55,715 bases of DNA from an uncultured Bacteroides sp. (GTDB lineage: Bacteria; Bacteroidota; Bacteroidia; Bacteroidales; UBA932). Under the pieces are notes generated by a model. The model searched no databases. It saw only the letters and a list, made by a program, of their open reading frames with translations, and was not told the origin of the DNA. Position 1 is the first letter of the stretch. The number at the start of each line of letters is the position of its first letter. Positions 46,789 to 55,715 of this stretch are shown here, in pieces. A program made the position numbers and the translations under genes. The stretch is from the NCBI GenBank assembly GCA_900543205.1, contig UQQM01000015.1, positions 1 to 55,715 on the forward strand, given 5' to 3'.

Positions 46789-48507
46789 ATGTTCTTAAGC
46801 ATCATCACCCTGATCGGAGCGCTCGGAATGTTCCTCTATGGAATGAACATGATGAGTTCCGGACTCCAGAAGACCGCCGGGGACGGCCTCAGGAAATTCG
46901 TCGCATCCATGACCTCCAACCCCTTCAAGGGAGTCGTCACGGGACTCGGAGTGACAGCGGTAATCCAGTCGTCCAGCGCGACTACGGTGATGGTCGTCAG
47001 CTTCGTGAACGCGGGGATTCTCACCCTCACCCAGGCCATAGGGGTGATAATGGGCGCCAACATAGGCACCACGTTCACCGCCTGGATAATAGCGCTCTTC
47101 GGCTTCTCCGCCGACATCTCGATACTGGCGGTGCCTCTGATGGCCGTCGGCTTCGTGATGAGCCTCTCGAAGAAGGGCAAGACCCGCGACATCAGCGAAA
47201 TCATAGTCGGATTCAGCCTTCTCTTCCTCGGGCTCTCGTTCATGAAGAACTCGGTCCCCAACCTCGAATCCAACCCTGAAGTGCTTTCCTTCATCCAGTC
47301 ATGGTCCGGACACGGAGTGTGGTCCGTGCTGCTATTCATAATGGTCGGCACGATTCTGACCCTGGTGCTCCAGTCGTCCAGCGCCACCGTCGCGCTCACG
47401 CTCATAATCCTCAACATGGGATGGATAAAATTCGACATGGCAGCCGCGATGGTGCTCGGAGAGAACATAGGCACGACGATAACCGCCAACATAGCGGCTG
47501 CCGTGGGCAACACGAACGCCAAGCGGGCCGCTCTCGCCCATACCGTGTTCAACGTGTTCGGCGTAATCTGGGCGGTATGTTTCTTCAGGTATTTCCTGGC
47601 GCTGATCCAGTGGATAATCGGAGCTGTCGGGCTTGACGGCACCGCCGAGACCCCTCTCTACAGCATCTCGATGCTGCACACTGTGTTCAATCTGATCAAC
47701 ACCAGCCTGCTGATATGGTTCATCCCGGTAATCGAGAAGACGGTCCGGACAGTCATTAGGGAGAAGCACGCCGGGGAGACGCCCGAAAAGCTCGTATACA
47801 TCAACGCGGGGCTCATCTCCACTCCCGAGCTCGCGCTCGCCGAGGCCAACAAGGAGGTCGTGCATTTCGGCCGCGTGATGCAGAAGGACCTCGAATATAT
47901 CAAGCTTGCCGTGGAGACCTCGGATTCGGAGGAGAAGTTCCAGCCCTGGAGGGACAAGCTGGTCAAGTACGAGGAAATTTCCGACCGCATAGAATATGAG
48001 GTGGTCAGCTTCCTGAACAAGCTGAACCGCGAGAACCTCAGCGACAACTCCTCGCTGCTCATCAAGGCACTCTACCGCATAGTGGGCGAGATGGAATCGC
48101 TCGGCGACAGCGGAGAGGCCATAAGCCGGCTGATAACCCGCGCGATAGACCACGGACAGAAGCTGACCGACGAGCACAGGCAGCACATCGAGGAGATGAT
48201 AGTCCTGGTCGGACGCGCCTACGAGGCAACCATCTACAATCTCGAGAACAGCACCACCATCACCAACATCGACAACGCGGTGGAGGCCGAAGTCCACATC
48301 AACCGCCTGCGTGACAAGCTCCGCGACGCCGAGCTGAAGAAGGTCGAGAACAACGGCGAGGCGTATTTCGAGAGCGTCTACTACCTCGACCTCGTCGAAG
48401 ACCTTGAGAAGATGGGAGACTTCATAATAAACATATCCCAGGCGGTCATGAGCCTGCGCAAGGGCAAGCCCGGCGTATCCTCCCGGGATGATGACGATGT
48501 GAACTGA
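46789..48507 (+). CDS. Na/Pi cotransporter with PhoU-like C-terminal domain
   Basis: 572-residue membrane protein that takes up phosphate with sodium. It has the two repeated Na/Pi motifs, VIQSSSATTVMVV near residue 63 and VLQSSSATVALTL near 195, each with the QSSSAT signature within helical hairpins. It carries about eight membrane helices up to about 330. The C-terminal half is a soluble PhoU-like helical region (about 370-560). The gene lies divergently from a PhoB/PhoR-like pair, which suggests control by that system. Confidence 0.92.
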   Translation: MFLSIITLIGALGMFLYGMNMMSSGLQKTAGDGLRKFVASMTSNPFKGVVTGLGVTAVIQSSSATTVMVVSFVNAGILTLTQAIGVIMGANIGTTFTAWIIALFGFSADISILAVPLMAVGFVMSLSKKGKTRDISEIIVGFSLLFLGLSFMKNSVPNLESNPEVLSFIQSWSGHGVWSVLLFIMVGTILTLVLQSSSATVALTLIILNMGWIKFDMAAAMVLGENIGTTITANIAAAVGNTNAKRAALAHTVFNVFGVIWAVCFFRYFLALIQWIIGAVGLDGTAETPLYSISMLHTVFNLINTSLLIWFIPVIEKTVRTVIREKHAGETPEKLVYINAGLISTPELALAEANKEVVHFGRVMQKDLEYIKLAVETSDSEEKFQPWRDKLVKYEEISDRIEYEVVSFLNKLNRENLSDNSSLLIKALYRIVGEMESLGDSGEAISRLITRAIDHGQKLTDEHRQHIEEMIVLVGRAYEATIYNLENSTTITNIDNAVEAEVHINRLRDKLRDAELKKVENNGEAYFESVYYLDLVEDLEKMGDFIINISQAVMSLRKGKPGVSSRDDDDVN

Positions 48508-48519
48508 GCCGGAGCTCAG
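48504..48519. terminator. Small hairpin at converging stop codons
   Basis: CTGAGC (48504-48509), loop CGGA, GCTCAG (48514-48519), overlapping both stop codons of the cotransporter and the barrel protein. The stem is short and has no T-run. Confidence 0.3.
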
Positions 48520-49064
48520 AACATTATCCCTACATTCAGACCGAGCAGACCGGCGTTGATGACCCGGCCCGCCGTTTCATCGAAGAACGAGCCCACTTTC
48601 CCGATGGCGCGCTGGAAACGGAACTCCAGGCCGGTGGTCATGCGCAGGCTGCCGACGTTGTAGCTGACGCCGAGGCTTGGAGCCGCGAAGAATCCGCTAA
48701 GGTTGTTCATGTCGTCGAGATGCTTGAGCTCGAAATTGTACCCGATGTTCAAAGCGATGTAGGGCGAGACACGGGTGGCCGTTATGTCGCTCCTCAGATG
48801 GAGGTAAACAGGAATCTGCATGCTGCTGAACAGCACCGACTCGGCCCCTACGCCCACGCCGGCGGCGAATTCGGGGCAGAAACGCCATCCGCCGACCGCG
48901 TCCGCTCCGACATAACCGTAGTTCATCACCAACGTCGGCAGCCTGGTCTCTACCATCATGAAGAATCCTTCGGGATTGTTGAAGCCGGTCCCCTTCCCGG
49001 TCTGTGCAACGGCGGAGCACGTCAGCCCCGCCGCCAGCACCAATGAAACGAACAGTTTTTTCAT
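48516..49064 (-). CDS. Secreted outer membrane beta-barrel-like protein (182 aa)
   Basis: Signal peptide MKKLFVSLVLAAGLTCSAVAQ, then short strands with alternating hydrophobics (VSPYIALNIGYNFELKH, GLLGLNVGIMF at the end), typical of small Bacteroidetes barrel proteins. No function known. Last gene of the minus-strand secreted-protein run, 21 bp after a lipoprotein gene. Confidence 0.75.
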   Translation of the reverse strand: MKKLFVSLVLAAGLTCSAVAQTGKGTGFNNPEGFFMMVETRLPTLVMNYGYVGADAVGGWRFCPEFAAGVGVGAESVLFSSMQIPVYLHLRSDITATRVSPYIALNIGYNFELKHLDDMNNLSGFFAAPSLGVSYNVGSLRMTTGLEFRFQRAIGKVGSFFDETAGRVINAGLLGLNVGIMF

Positions 49065-49084
49065 ATCCGGTATCTGTCAGTATA

Positions 49085-49429
49085 TCAGTGCAGCACAAAC
49101 AAGTTCAAGGAAACCTCTTCTCCGGGTAACACCTGGATTGCCATCCATGAAGCGGGCCGCATATCCCCGACGAAATAATTTCCCGGAAGCAGGGTGAACG
49201 ACACGGAGCTTCCAGGATTCACCACCGAATGCGCCACCGCATTATCTATGGATACGCTGACATAGCCCGTCAGCTCTATTATGTCATACGGAAAGACACA
49301 GACTTCTTCCCTTTCGTAATCTTCAGGGACATTCACGGTGAGGACACCTCTGTCGTTTCCGATTTTCTGACATCCCGCCAACGCCGCACAGACGAGAACG
49401 GCCATGGCCAGCGCAATAATCTTTTTCAT
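49085..49429 (-). CDS. Small lipoprotein (114 aa), unknown function
   Basis: Begins MKKIIALAMAVLVCAALAGC with lipobox LAGC, so the Cys at residue 20 should carry lipid. The remainder is predicted all-beta with several hydrophobic strands (VSVSIDNAVAHSVV and FTLLPGNYFVG). The start at 49429 is preferred to ATG 49441 because the extra residues MIML weaken the signal. No family is recognised. Confidence 0.65.
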   Translation of the reverse strand: MKKIIALAMAVLVCAALAGCQKIGNDRGVLTVNVPEDYEREEVCVFPYDIIELTGYVSVSIDNAVAHSVVNPGSSVSFTLLPGNYFVGDMRPASWMAIQVLPGEEVSLNLFVLH

Positions 49430-49467
49430 AAGCATAATCAATTTAAATTGTAGGTATTGTTTTGCCT

Positions 49468-50208
49468 CTATTCGTAATATTCTATATTACGGTAGATGAC
49501 GGCATCATACCCGGTGCTGACGAAAAGTATATATATGGTGAGCGGATTTCCATGCTCGTCGAAATCCGAAAATTCGAGGTGGTACGCATCCCTCGGCAAA
49601 TCACCATCGAAGGCGAATACGTTATGCGGATAGCCGTTTTCATCATACAGATATTCTCCCGCATCTTCAGCCCCGCCCGGAAGCGGCACCCGCTCTCCAT
49701 CGAGGTAGCAGCGCACGTCGGTAAAACGACCCCTCTCATCCCACTCATATTCTATCCTCTTCTCCTTCCGGCCAATGACTTCTCCGGCATCGTCAAGCAG
49801 ATTCTCGACATGCTCGAGCTCTCCGCTGCGGCTTTCCTCCCAGCTGTCGGGAAACAACCAGCAGGCATAGGCGTCGTCAATCAGAGGAAACATGCTGCAT
49901 TTTGTATCCTTGTCACAGCCAAGCTCCATCCCCATATCGTAGTAGTAGGTGAGCAGACCTTTTTCGTCAAAGCCGTATCGCTCAATCTCGCTGTGCTCAT
50001 GCTGCTGCAACGGAATCCTGAAATCCTCCACGATCTTCACCCTGCCCTTGAGCATCAGCTGTTCGTACATAGGTATCCTTGGCTGTTCCGCATAGCTCGC
50101 GACAGGCTCCGTCTCATCTTCCACATCAGGGACGAAAGCGACGCGATTGCACCCGCTTACACAGGCAAGAAATGCGAACACGGCCATGATTGAACTTACT
50201 CTTTTCAT
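49468..50208 (-). CDS. Lipoprotein with YD-like repeats (246 aa)
   Basis: Signal with lipobox CVSGC (MKRVSSIMAVFAFLACVSGC). The body has four or five short Tyr/Phe-Asp-x-x-Gly segments such as YGFDEKGLL, YEWDERGRF, YLYDENGYP and FDEHGNPLT. These resemble the YD repeats of RHS proteins, at low copy number. Proteins like this are found on the Bacteroidetes surface without assigned roles. Its ATG overlaps the upstream gene by 4 bases. Confidence 0.7.
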   Translation of the reverse strand: MKRVSSIMAVFAFLACVSGCNRVAFVPDVEDETEPVASYAEQPRIPMYEQLMLKGRVKIVEDFRIPLQQHEHSEIERYGFDEKGLLTYYYDMGMELGCDKDTKCSMFPLIDDAYACWLFPDSWEESRSGELEHVENLLDDAGEVIGRKEKRIEYEWDERGRFTDVRCYLDGERVPLPGGAEDAGEYLYDENGYPHNVFAFDGDLPRDAYHLEFSDFDEHGNPLTIYILFVSTGYDAVIYRNIEYYE

Positions 50209-51068
50209 CTTTTGTTCCTGATTTCCCTTACAAGAATAAATGGCATATACTCATGGGACTCCGCCATAAGTTTGCAAGTTTCTCCGTTTACTGATACTAT
50301 ATCCGTAACGCCTCGAATCAATGCAAGGCTACAAACTGCGGCATCCGGAATGCCCTCAAACATCGACCTGGGCAAAACCCCAGAACCACTGTCGTCAAAG
50401 ATACAAATTCTCCTAATATAAGTCGAAGGAAAATCAGCTCCCAATACCATATCTCCGGTCCATTCAATAATAGCCAAAACACCGTTTTCGTTATATGAAT
50501 CTTCATTCCAATGAACCTGAAATCCATCATAATAGCAAAGTGGAAGCATCTCTTTGGTCGAGGACACCTTAGGAACCGTTATCACAATTTCTTCCGGCAC
50601 ATATAAAGAAATCGACACCTCATTGTTTTCAGATGCAGTTTTTGTCAAAACTTCTGATTCAATGGAAAATGAAACGTCAGAACCGAACAGTGATTTGAAA
50701 TCTCTATTATCCGATTTGGCGCCTACTTCTGGTCTTAAATCCATTCCATTCACGGAAGAGACAAAAGAAGCAGATGTTGAAGCTTTCGTTTCTGTAATAA
50801 ACGTAGGACCAGAATAAACAAAGACTCTCGATTCATCAAGCGGACTCAATTTTGAAGAAGAAATACCAACAAGATTGTCAGTTGAAACAAAATAATCCTT
50901 ATAGGCACCATAATTTCCAGGCACGTAAGAATCCTCGACTTTCGGTGAATATTCTGGGTTCAGAGAAAGTTTTGCCATTATTACTGCTTTCTCCGAATCT
51001 AATGACATATTATTCACGCATCCCGATAATACGGCAATTACAGTTATGTAAAATATATTGGCTTTCAT
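50205..51068 (-). CDS. Lipoprotein of unknown function (287 aa), AT-rich gene
   Basis: Signal and lipobox AVLSGC near residue 17. The mature part has many Ser/Thr residues and no recognised domain. Base composition is clearly AT-richer than in the operons at 20-48 kb. It follows a second lipoprotein gene by 3 bases and overlaps the YD-like gene, so it belongs to one operon with them. Confidence 0.65.
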   Translation of the reverse strand: MKANIFYITVIAVLSGCVNNMSLDSEKAVIMAKLSLNPEYSPKVEDSYVPGNYGAYKDYFVSTDNLVGISSSKLSPLDESRVFVYSGPTFITETKASTSASFVSSVNGMDLRPEVGAKSDNRDFKSLFGSDVSFSIESEVLTKTASENNEVSISLYVPEEIVITVPKVSSTKEMLPLCYYDGFQVHWNEDSYNENGVLAIIEWTGDMVLGADFPSTYIRRICIFDDSGSGVLPRSMFEGIPDAAVCSLALIRGVTDIVSVNGETCKLMAESHEYMPFILVREIRNKR

Positions 51069-51071
51069 AAT

Positions 51072-51905
51072 TTAAAAACTGTCTTTAATGTCATCTATTT
51101 CCACGATGCCGGGAGAATCCCATTCAACGTCCTCATTTAGTTCACCTCCTACGTATATAGGTTTGAACATATTAGGTGGAGTTATTTCTGGTGTTGTAAC
51201 TATTATCTCTGCTTCGAATAAATCCGGAAACATATCTTCGTGGACATAAGAAGCCATCTCATAGGTCCCATTTTTATTCCTGACAAAATACTGTCCGTCT
51301 GAGCCAGCATATTTTGTATAACCTATAACATCCACATCCGCATTTCCGGAAAGAGCCTTATCTAAATTTGGTTCCCACCATTGAGAATTTGTCAAATCAA
51401 AAGTTTTCTTCCAACATAATTGAAGACTATGTAGAGACGTAAGGATAGATTTAACGCTCACTTGCAAATTGATGATGTTCGCCCCGTAATTTGGAATATT
51501 TTGAACATAATTATTTCCAATATCATTTTTTGAGCAATAATGTTCAATCATGGTATTGTCATATAGTTTCATCGTAATCTTGATTTCAGGTTTTCTGTTT
51601 ACCGGATAGTTCCCTTCATTAACCAAAATGCTATTCAAATCATTAATGACCCCTTGAAATTCAGTTCCGTTGATTCCATGAGCTATAGACAATTCCCCTA
51701 AATCTCCGTCCAGTCGCGTGAAGTCATCTAGTTTTTGCGGAATATCATACATCAGACTAATACTTTCGAATTCGTAAGTCGCATCGTTCTGTACTGTCTG
51801 ATTACTTCCATTTGAATCACCATCACATGAAGATGCCGATGATACGAGTACAATACCTGACAAAATTAGAAGGTATAACGTACGTTTTATAAATGTCTTT
51901 TGCAT
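51072..51905 (-). CDS. Lipoprotein of unknown function (277 aa), AT-rich gene
   Basis: Starts MQKTFIKRTLYLLILSGIVLV; the Cys after SSAS is a plausible lipidation site. ATG 51905 is taken in place of 51914. Asn and Ser are frequent, with several Tyr/Trp-rich strands, and there is no domain I can name. The codon use and low GC match the next gene. Confidence 0.65.
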   Translation of the reverse strand: MQKTFIKRTLYLLILSGIVLVSSASSCDGDSNGSNQTVQNDATYEFESISLMYDIPQKLDDFTRLDGDLGELSIAHGINGTEFQGVINDLNSILVNEGNYPVNRKPEIKITMKLYDNTMIEHYCSKNDIGNNYVQNIPNYGANIINLQVSVKSILTSLHSLQLCWKKTFDLTNSQWWEPNLDKALSGNADVDVIGYTKYAGSDGQYFVRNKNGTYEMASYVHEDMFPDLFEAEIIVTTPEITPPNMFKPIYVGGELNEDVEWDSPGIVEIDDIKDSF

Positions 51906-51994
51906 TATTATCATCCTGTTCGCAAATTAATAATAACGAAAGCGTTTAAATTTAATACCAACACTTTCACATAGCAAAATTTCAGTATAATTAC

Positions 51995-52417
51995 TCAAAT
52001 AAAAAAGTTTCCCGTCCCTTCATATTCAGGGCCAATGATATCTATCCGGTAAAAGCCGGGAGCGGAACCGACCGGCATTGTGACATAATATGTGTCTTGA
52101 GTGTCACAGTTTACGGTATTAGTCCCCGAGGGGCCGGAAACGATGATTTCGACAATCCCGATGTTCTGGTTGAAGGAGAATTCCAAATGCCCCGAATCCG
52201 CACATAGATATACTGAAAGTGTATTCAGCACGGATCGGGTTCTCGGCACCTTTCTTATTTCTATAATATTTATCTCTGTTCTTTTTTCCTTTTCATCGGT
52301 TTCATCGGATCCACAGTTTTCATCCTGCTGTATGGATGGTTCGACTGCATAGCACAGATTACCGACTGAACATGTCATCGTCAGTAACACAAAAGAAATT
52401 AAAGTTTTTTTCAACAT
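51995..52417 (-). CDS. DUF3244-type secreted protein (140 aa)
   Basis: Signal peptide MLKKTLISFVLLTMTCSVGNLCYA followed by an acidic linker. A beta-rich domain comes next (SVYLCADSGHLEFSFNQNIG, then IVEIIVSGPSGT, ending YYVTMPVGSAPGFYRIDIIG). This strand pattern is that of DUF3244, found in many secreted Bacteroidetes proteins. The start at 52417 is chosen because residues before it in the longer frame do not look like a signal. Lies between the regulator and the lipoprotein genes. Confidence 0.65.
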   Translation of the reverse strand: MLKKTLISFVLLTMTCSVGNLCYAVEPSIQQDENCGSDETDEKEKRTEINIIEIRKVPRTRSVLNTLSVYLCADSGHLEFSFNQNIGIVEIIVSGPSGTNTVNCDTQDTYYVTMPVGSAPGFYRIDIIGPEYEGTGNFFI

Positions 52418-52661
52418 AAGATATGAATTATTACCTATTGTAAAATTAGGCCGACATAATCTAACTTTCAACGATTTCAACGAAAAAGTGCATATCACAC
52501 TCCCTCACGGACGCATTGGTAATCAACCAGATAGGCGCCGTGACAAAAAAAATTTCATCACAGCGCCCGCCCTATATCACAAATACTTGATTTCTAGGAT
52601 ATCCCGAGTCTTATCCTTTGTTCATAAAAAAATGAACAATGATATTCCTGACCAGAGCATA

Positions 52662-54356
52662 TTACGGCTCGCCACCATCCCCATTTACCGATTTGGACAA
52701 ATCGGACAAATGAGACGCAAAGGTTTTCCTGTCATCTGACAGACACAGCTTTTTTCTGAGTGTCATCCTTCTATTGTAAATATAGCTCTCTGAGGTCTTG
52801 AATATATATGCAATCACCGCCGTAGAACAGCCGAGACCTATAAGCACATACAGATTGATGTCATTCAGAGTAAGGTCGGGATATTTTTTCCGCAACAAGA
52901 TTCTAATGCCCGGATATGTTATATCAAAAAAATGGATGAAAATTTCCAGCACGGTCGATTTCCCGGATTCTTCTTTGATCGTAAGTTCTTTGAATCTTGC
53001 ATAGGTTGTCACTTTCAGTTCCTTCCGTGAATGCACCAGCAAATCCATAAGTTCTTTTAAAACCAGCAATTGCTCTTCTATAGGAAAATCGTTGTCAGGA
53101 ACAGACTTTTTTATCGATTCCAGTTTCTCACAATACTCCTGTATCGTGCTTATCCTATTCTGATATTCCTTGATTTCCGCATCCTTTTCCTGCAATTTCC
53201 GTTTTTTGGTCTGCACAAAGGCGACCAGAACTCCAAGCAGAGCCAGAACAGATACGATTGAAAGCAGGACAATATACCTGAGCCGGATTTCCTTTTGGCT
53301 GATTATCTCTATCAGTTCTTTATTTTTATATTTCATATCAGCTTCCTTGGCTGACTGATTATGGCGCAGGATATTTTCCTCAAAGTCACGCTGTATGAAT
53401 CCAAGCAAATATTCATTAGCTTGTTCATAATTCCCGTCTGCAGCCTCAACACTATACAAAAGGCTATATACTCCAGATGGGGCCGAATCTTCATGACTCT
53501 TCAATTCCGCTTCCGCATAGAACCTGGCAGAATCAATCTCATCCATCGAAAGATATATTTGGGCCAAAGGGACATTGAAGACCGAAGGTATGCTACCATT
53601 GCAATATACATCTGCCGCTTCGTTAAGAATTTTGAAGGCATGTCCAAAATCATCTTTACGGTAATACGTATATGCAAGATTCGCTGTCATGGATAGGATT
53701 GCCGTAGTATCATTCGATTCAATTGCCATGTCCAAAGCCTTTTCCGCATGCTCAATTGAATATTCAGTTTTATCAATTATCAAATACACGCGGCTTAGAA
53801 GCTCATACATGTACATTTCATTCTTTGGTTGAGCGGCTATATCAAACAACGCCCTTGCCTTATCATAATATTCTATAGCTGACTCAAATTCCTCATTCTG
53901 ATTATATATTCTCCCCATGCTGTCCGCAATCAGTCCCCTGAGGTACAGGTCGTCCGTACGTTCGGCATAGAGCTCCGCCTTCGATATCGTTTCAAGCGCC
54001 GCCTCGTCGTCTCCGCCGTTCTGCAGAATCCGGCCATAGTAGAAATATGCCTGAGCCTTCCTCAGTTCGTCTCCCCTCCTCCCGTAATAGCGGACCGCCG
54101 GCAGTACAATTGAAACGTCCGCCGTATCCACTGCATTCTTGTCCATTGCCATCGATCGCAGCAACGACAGCCGCGCCTCAACGCTCTTTCCTCTGACACC
54201 GGAGACAGCCAGCGAATCCAGCATTTCCAGCGCCCGTTCGGGCCGTTCGTTCATAATCGCTTCCGCCCGGTCCAGCACTCCGTCCGCACCACTTCCTCCG
54301 CACGACACGGCAGCCAGAACGGCTGCTGCCATTAGAATCAAGCTTGACTTTTTCAT
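52662..54356 (-). CDS. Membrane TPR protein with C-terminal HTH (regulator)
   Basis: 564-residue regulator of a type common in Bacteroidetes. It has a signal with lipobox VSCG (Cys near 19), TPR-like helices over about 25-340 facing the periplasm, and one membrane helix (YIVLLSIVSVLALLGVLVAFV, about 367-387). A coiled coil follows, then a C-terminal helix-turn-helix region (LNDINLYVLIGLGCSTAVIAYIFKTSESYIYNRRMTLRKKL). It can therefore carry a signal from the periplasm to DNA. It heads the secreted-protein run and presumably controls it. The periplasmic part is AT-rich in its middle section. Confidence 0.78.
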   Translation of the reverse strand: MKKSSLILMAAAVLAAVSCGGSGADGVLDRAEAIMNERPERALEMLDSLAVSGVRGKSVEARLSLLRSMAMDKNAVDTADVSIVLPAVRYYGRRGDELRKAQAYFYYGRILQNGGDDEAALETISKAELYAERTDDLYLRGLIADSMGRIYNQNEEFESAIEYYDKARALFDIAAQPKNEMYMYELLSRVYLIIDKTEYSIEHAEKALDMAIESNDTTAILSMTANLAYTYYRKDDFGHAFKILNEAADVYCNGSIPSVFNVPLAQIYLSMDEIDSARFYAEAELKSHEDSAPSGVYSLLYSVEAADGNYEQANEYLLGFIQRDFEENILRHNQSAKEADMKYKNKELIEIISQKEIRLRYIVLLSIVSVLALLGVLVAFVQTKKRKLQEKDAEIKEYQNRISTIQEYCEKLESIKKSVPDNDFPIEEQLLVLKELMDLLVHSRKELKVTTYARFKELTIKEESGKSTVLEIFIHFFDITYPGIRILLRKKYPDLTLNDINLYVLIGLGCSTAVIAYIFKTSESYIYNRRMTLRKKLCLSDDRKTFASHLSDLSKSVNGDGGEP

Positions 54357-54378
54357 ACGTTCACGGTTTTGCCGGGCA

Positions 54379-54386
54379 CAAAATTA
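54379..54386 (-). promoter_or_regulatory. -7 box for the TPR-HTH regulator
   Basis: TAATTTTG on the minus strand fits TAnnTTTG, 23 nt from the ATG at 54356. Confidence 0.55.
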
Positions 54387-54626
54387 AATCTCCGATAGAA
54401 CATATCCTAATCCTGCAGCTGTTTTTCCCTAAAAGGGACATCAGAAATAAGAAACGGAAAAACCTTGCATCGGAAACTTCAAAATCCGCGTCAGGTTTTT
54501 TATCAGCCCTTGACTTTCCGGTGCTCACCATCGGAGAGTCCGGCCGACGCCGAACGGCGCCGCCGGAACCAGGAGCCGCCGGAGCGTACCGGGATGAAAA
54601 TGTAGAACCTTTAAACTTTGACGACT

Positions 54627-55517
54627 ATGGAGACTTCAAGGCAGATTTATGTTAACCCGCTGTCGGACGCGGGATTCAAGGCGCTGCTGTGCGACCCTGC
54701 GAACAAGCCCGTGCTCATCGGCATGCTCAACGCCTTCCTCCCGCCCGACAGGACGGTGGAGGATCTCGAGTACGCCACGACCGAGATACCGGGGCTGACG
54801 CTCGCGGGCAAGGCCTCGCGCGTGGATCTGCGCTGCACCGACACCCTGGGCCGCAGCTTCATCGTGGAGGTGCAGCGTAGCCCCCAGCCGAACTTCTTCC
54901 GGCGCTGCGTCTACTACGCTTCGAGGATATACGCCCTTGGGGCCCGGCGCGGCGACGGACAGCGCTACGACATCCTGCCCGTCTACCTGGTGGCCCTGCT
55001 GGACAGGGGGTTCGGCTTCCGCCGCGACCCTTCGGAGTGGGAGGGCAGGTACGTGTCGCGGTACACGTTCCGCGAAAAGGAGACCGGACAGGTGGAGGAT
55101 GAGACAATTTCAATTATTTTTGTGGAGCTGGACCGTTTCGGGAAGGAGGAGTTCGGGGAGTGCGCCGGAGCTGCGGAGGAGTAGTGCTGGATGCTGAAGA
55201 ACATGTGGCGGCTACAGCCGGGCGCGGCGGAGTACCCCGGGTTCGAGGGGATGCTCGCGGCGGGAGAGATAGCCGGGTTCAGCAAGGAGAAGAGGGCCAA
55301 ATACGATACAGACATGATAACCGAAAGAGACTACTACAACATCCTCGAGACCGCCAAGAAGGAGGGCGAAGCGAAAGGGCGTGAGGCCGGACTTGCAGAA
55401 GGTGAAGCCAAAGGAAAAACAGAAGTCGCGAAGAACATGCTGGCATCAGGGATGCCGGAAGAGCAGGTTATGGCTATGACGGGGCTGACCGCCGAGCAAC
55501 TTGCGGCGCTGAAATAA
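54627..55517 (+). pseudogene. Rpn/PD-(D/E)XK-nuclease family gene split by an in-frame TAG
   Basis: Family members are PD-(D/E)XK nucleases implicated in recombination, often listed as putative transposases. The 5' part (METSRQIYVNPLSDAGFK...) carries the nuclease core: Asp in SRVDLRCTD and the E-x-Q pair in FIVEVQRS (about 70-90). A TAG at 55182-55184 stops it, but the same frame continues at once with CWMLKNMWRL, the expected downstream wording, through an alanine/glutamate-rich tail (KEGEAKGREAGLAEGEAKG) to the stop at 55517. One substitution in a GAG codon would explain the stop. Without it the protein would be 296 residues. A second member follows at 55619. Confidence 0.8.
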
Positions 55518-55544
55518 TCTCGCACGAAACATATTCCCGTTATT

Positions 55545-55573
55545 TGCGGCAGGGTCATATCCAACCTGCCGCA
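55545..55573. terminator. Hairpin between the two Rpn genes
   Basis: TGCGGCAGG (55545-55553) and CCTGCCGCA (55565-55573) form a perfect 9-bp stem with an 11-nt loop. No T-run follows, so it may be a weak terminator or a processing site. Confidence 0.35.
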
Positions 55574-55618
55574 GGGTGCGTCATCTTAAATCATAAATAT
55601 CATAAACTTGAAACGACT

Positions 55619-55715
55619 ATGGAGACTTCAATTCAAACTTACGTCAACCCGTTGTCGGACTGGGGATTCAAGAGGCTGTTCGGCACGGAGATGAACAAGG
55701 ACCTGCTGCTGGAGT
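55619..55715 (+). CDS. Second Rpn-family gene, cut by the window edge
   Basis: Reads METSIQTYVNPLSDWGF and then RLFGTEMNKDLL, the same start as the gene at 54627 (the leader ACGACTATGGAGACTTCAA is also shared). Only 32 codons are inside the window; the rest lies beyond the right edge. Confidence 0.8.
   Translation, partial: METSIQTYVNPLSDWGFKRLFGTEMNKDLLLE

Overview
The window is chromosomal DNA from a Bacteroidota member, most likely a gut-type Bacteroidales. The signs are many upstream TAnnTTTG (-7) promoter boxes of the Bacteroidetes type, a serine palmitoyltransferase gene, a DUF3244-type secreted protein, a TPR-plus-HTH membrane regulator, Rpn-type nuclease genes, and GC-rich codon use over most of the length. 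Genus cannot be settled by eye. No tRNA, rRNA or CRISPR array was seen.

Layout. 0-2 kb: a ferritin that must start at a CTG codon, convergent with an L-serine dehydratase. 2-6 kb: a mobile-element region. A RAYT-type (REP-associated tyrosine transposase) gene is split by an IS110-family insertion sequence; removing 2681-4091 restores the RAYT frame exactly. The IS left end folds by eye into the two internal-loop hairpins expected of a bridge RNA, and joining its two ends would build a Bacteroidetes promoter. A ~215 bp near-identical direct repeat (2051-2267 and 5591-5808) brackets the region. 6-19 kb: a TolC / periplasmic adaptor / four large MacB-type permeases / one ATPase export operon, with one permease frameshifted. 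19.2-20 kb: a GNAT acetyltransferase with a 52-aa partner (possible toxin-antitoxin pair). 20-22.6 kb: an NtrC-type regulator and histidine kinase.

22.7-29.9 kb (minus strand): a tight five-gene cluster gyrB, serine palmitoyltransferase, short-chain dehydrogenase, PgpH-like c-di-AMP phosphodiesterase, trigger factor lacking a PPIase-sized insert. 29.9-34.5 kb: a beta-barrel protein and a large TPR protein. 34.6-38.8 kb: ftsE, nth, a THUMP-like methyltransferase and a phosphohexomutase. 38.8-44.7 kb (minus): a nucleotide-sugar operon (rubredoxin-like protein, rmlA, rmlC, rmlD, FlaA1/CapD-like dehydratase, manC). 44.7-48.5 kb: a PhoR/PhoB-like two-component system divergent from a Na/Pi cotransporter with a PhoU-like tail.

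48.5-54.4 kb (minus): secreted and lipoprotein genes of unknown function headed by a membrane TPR-HTH regulator; the part from about 50.2 to 53.9 kb is visibly AT-rich and probably acquired. 54.6 kb to the end: tandem Rpn-family genes, the first broken by an in-frame TAG, the second cut by the window edge.
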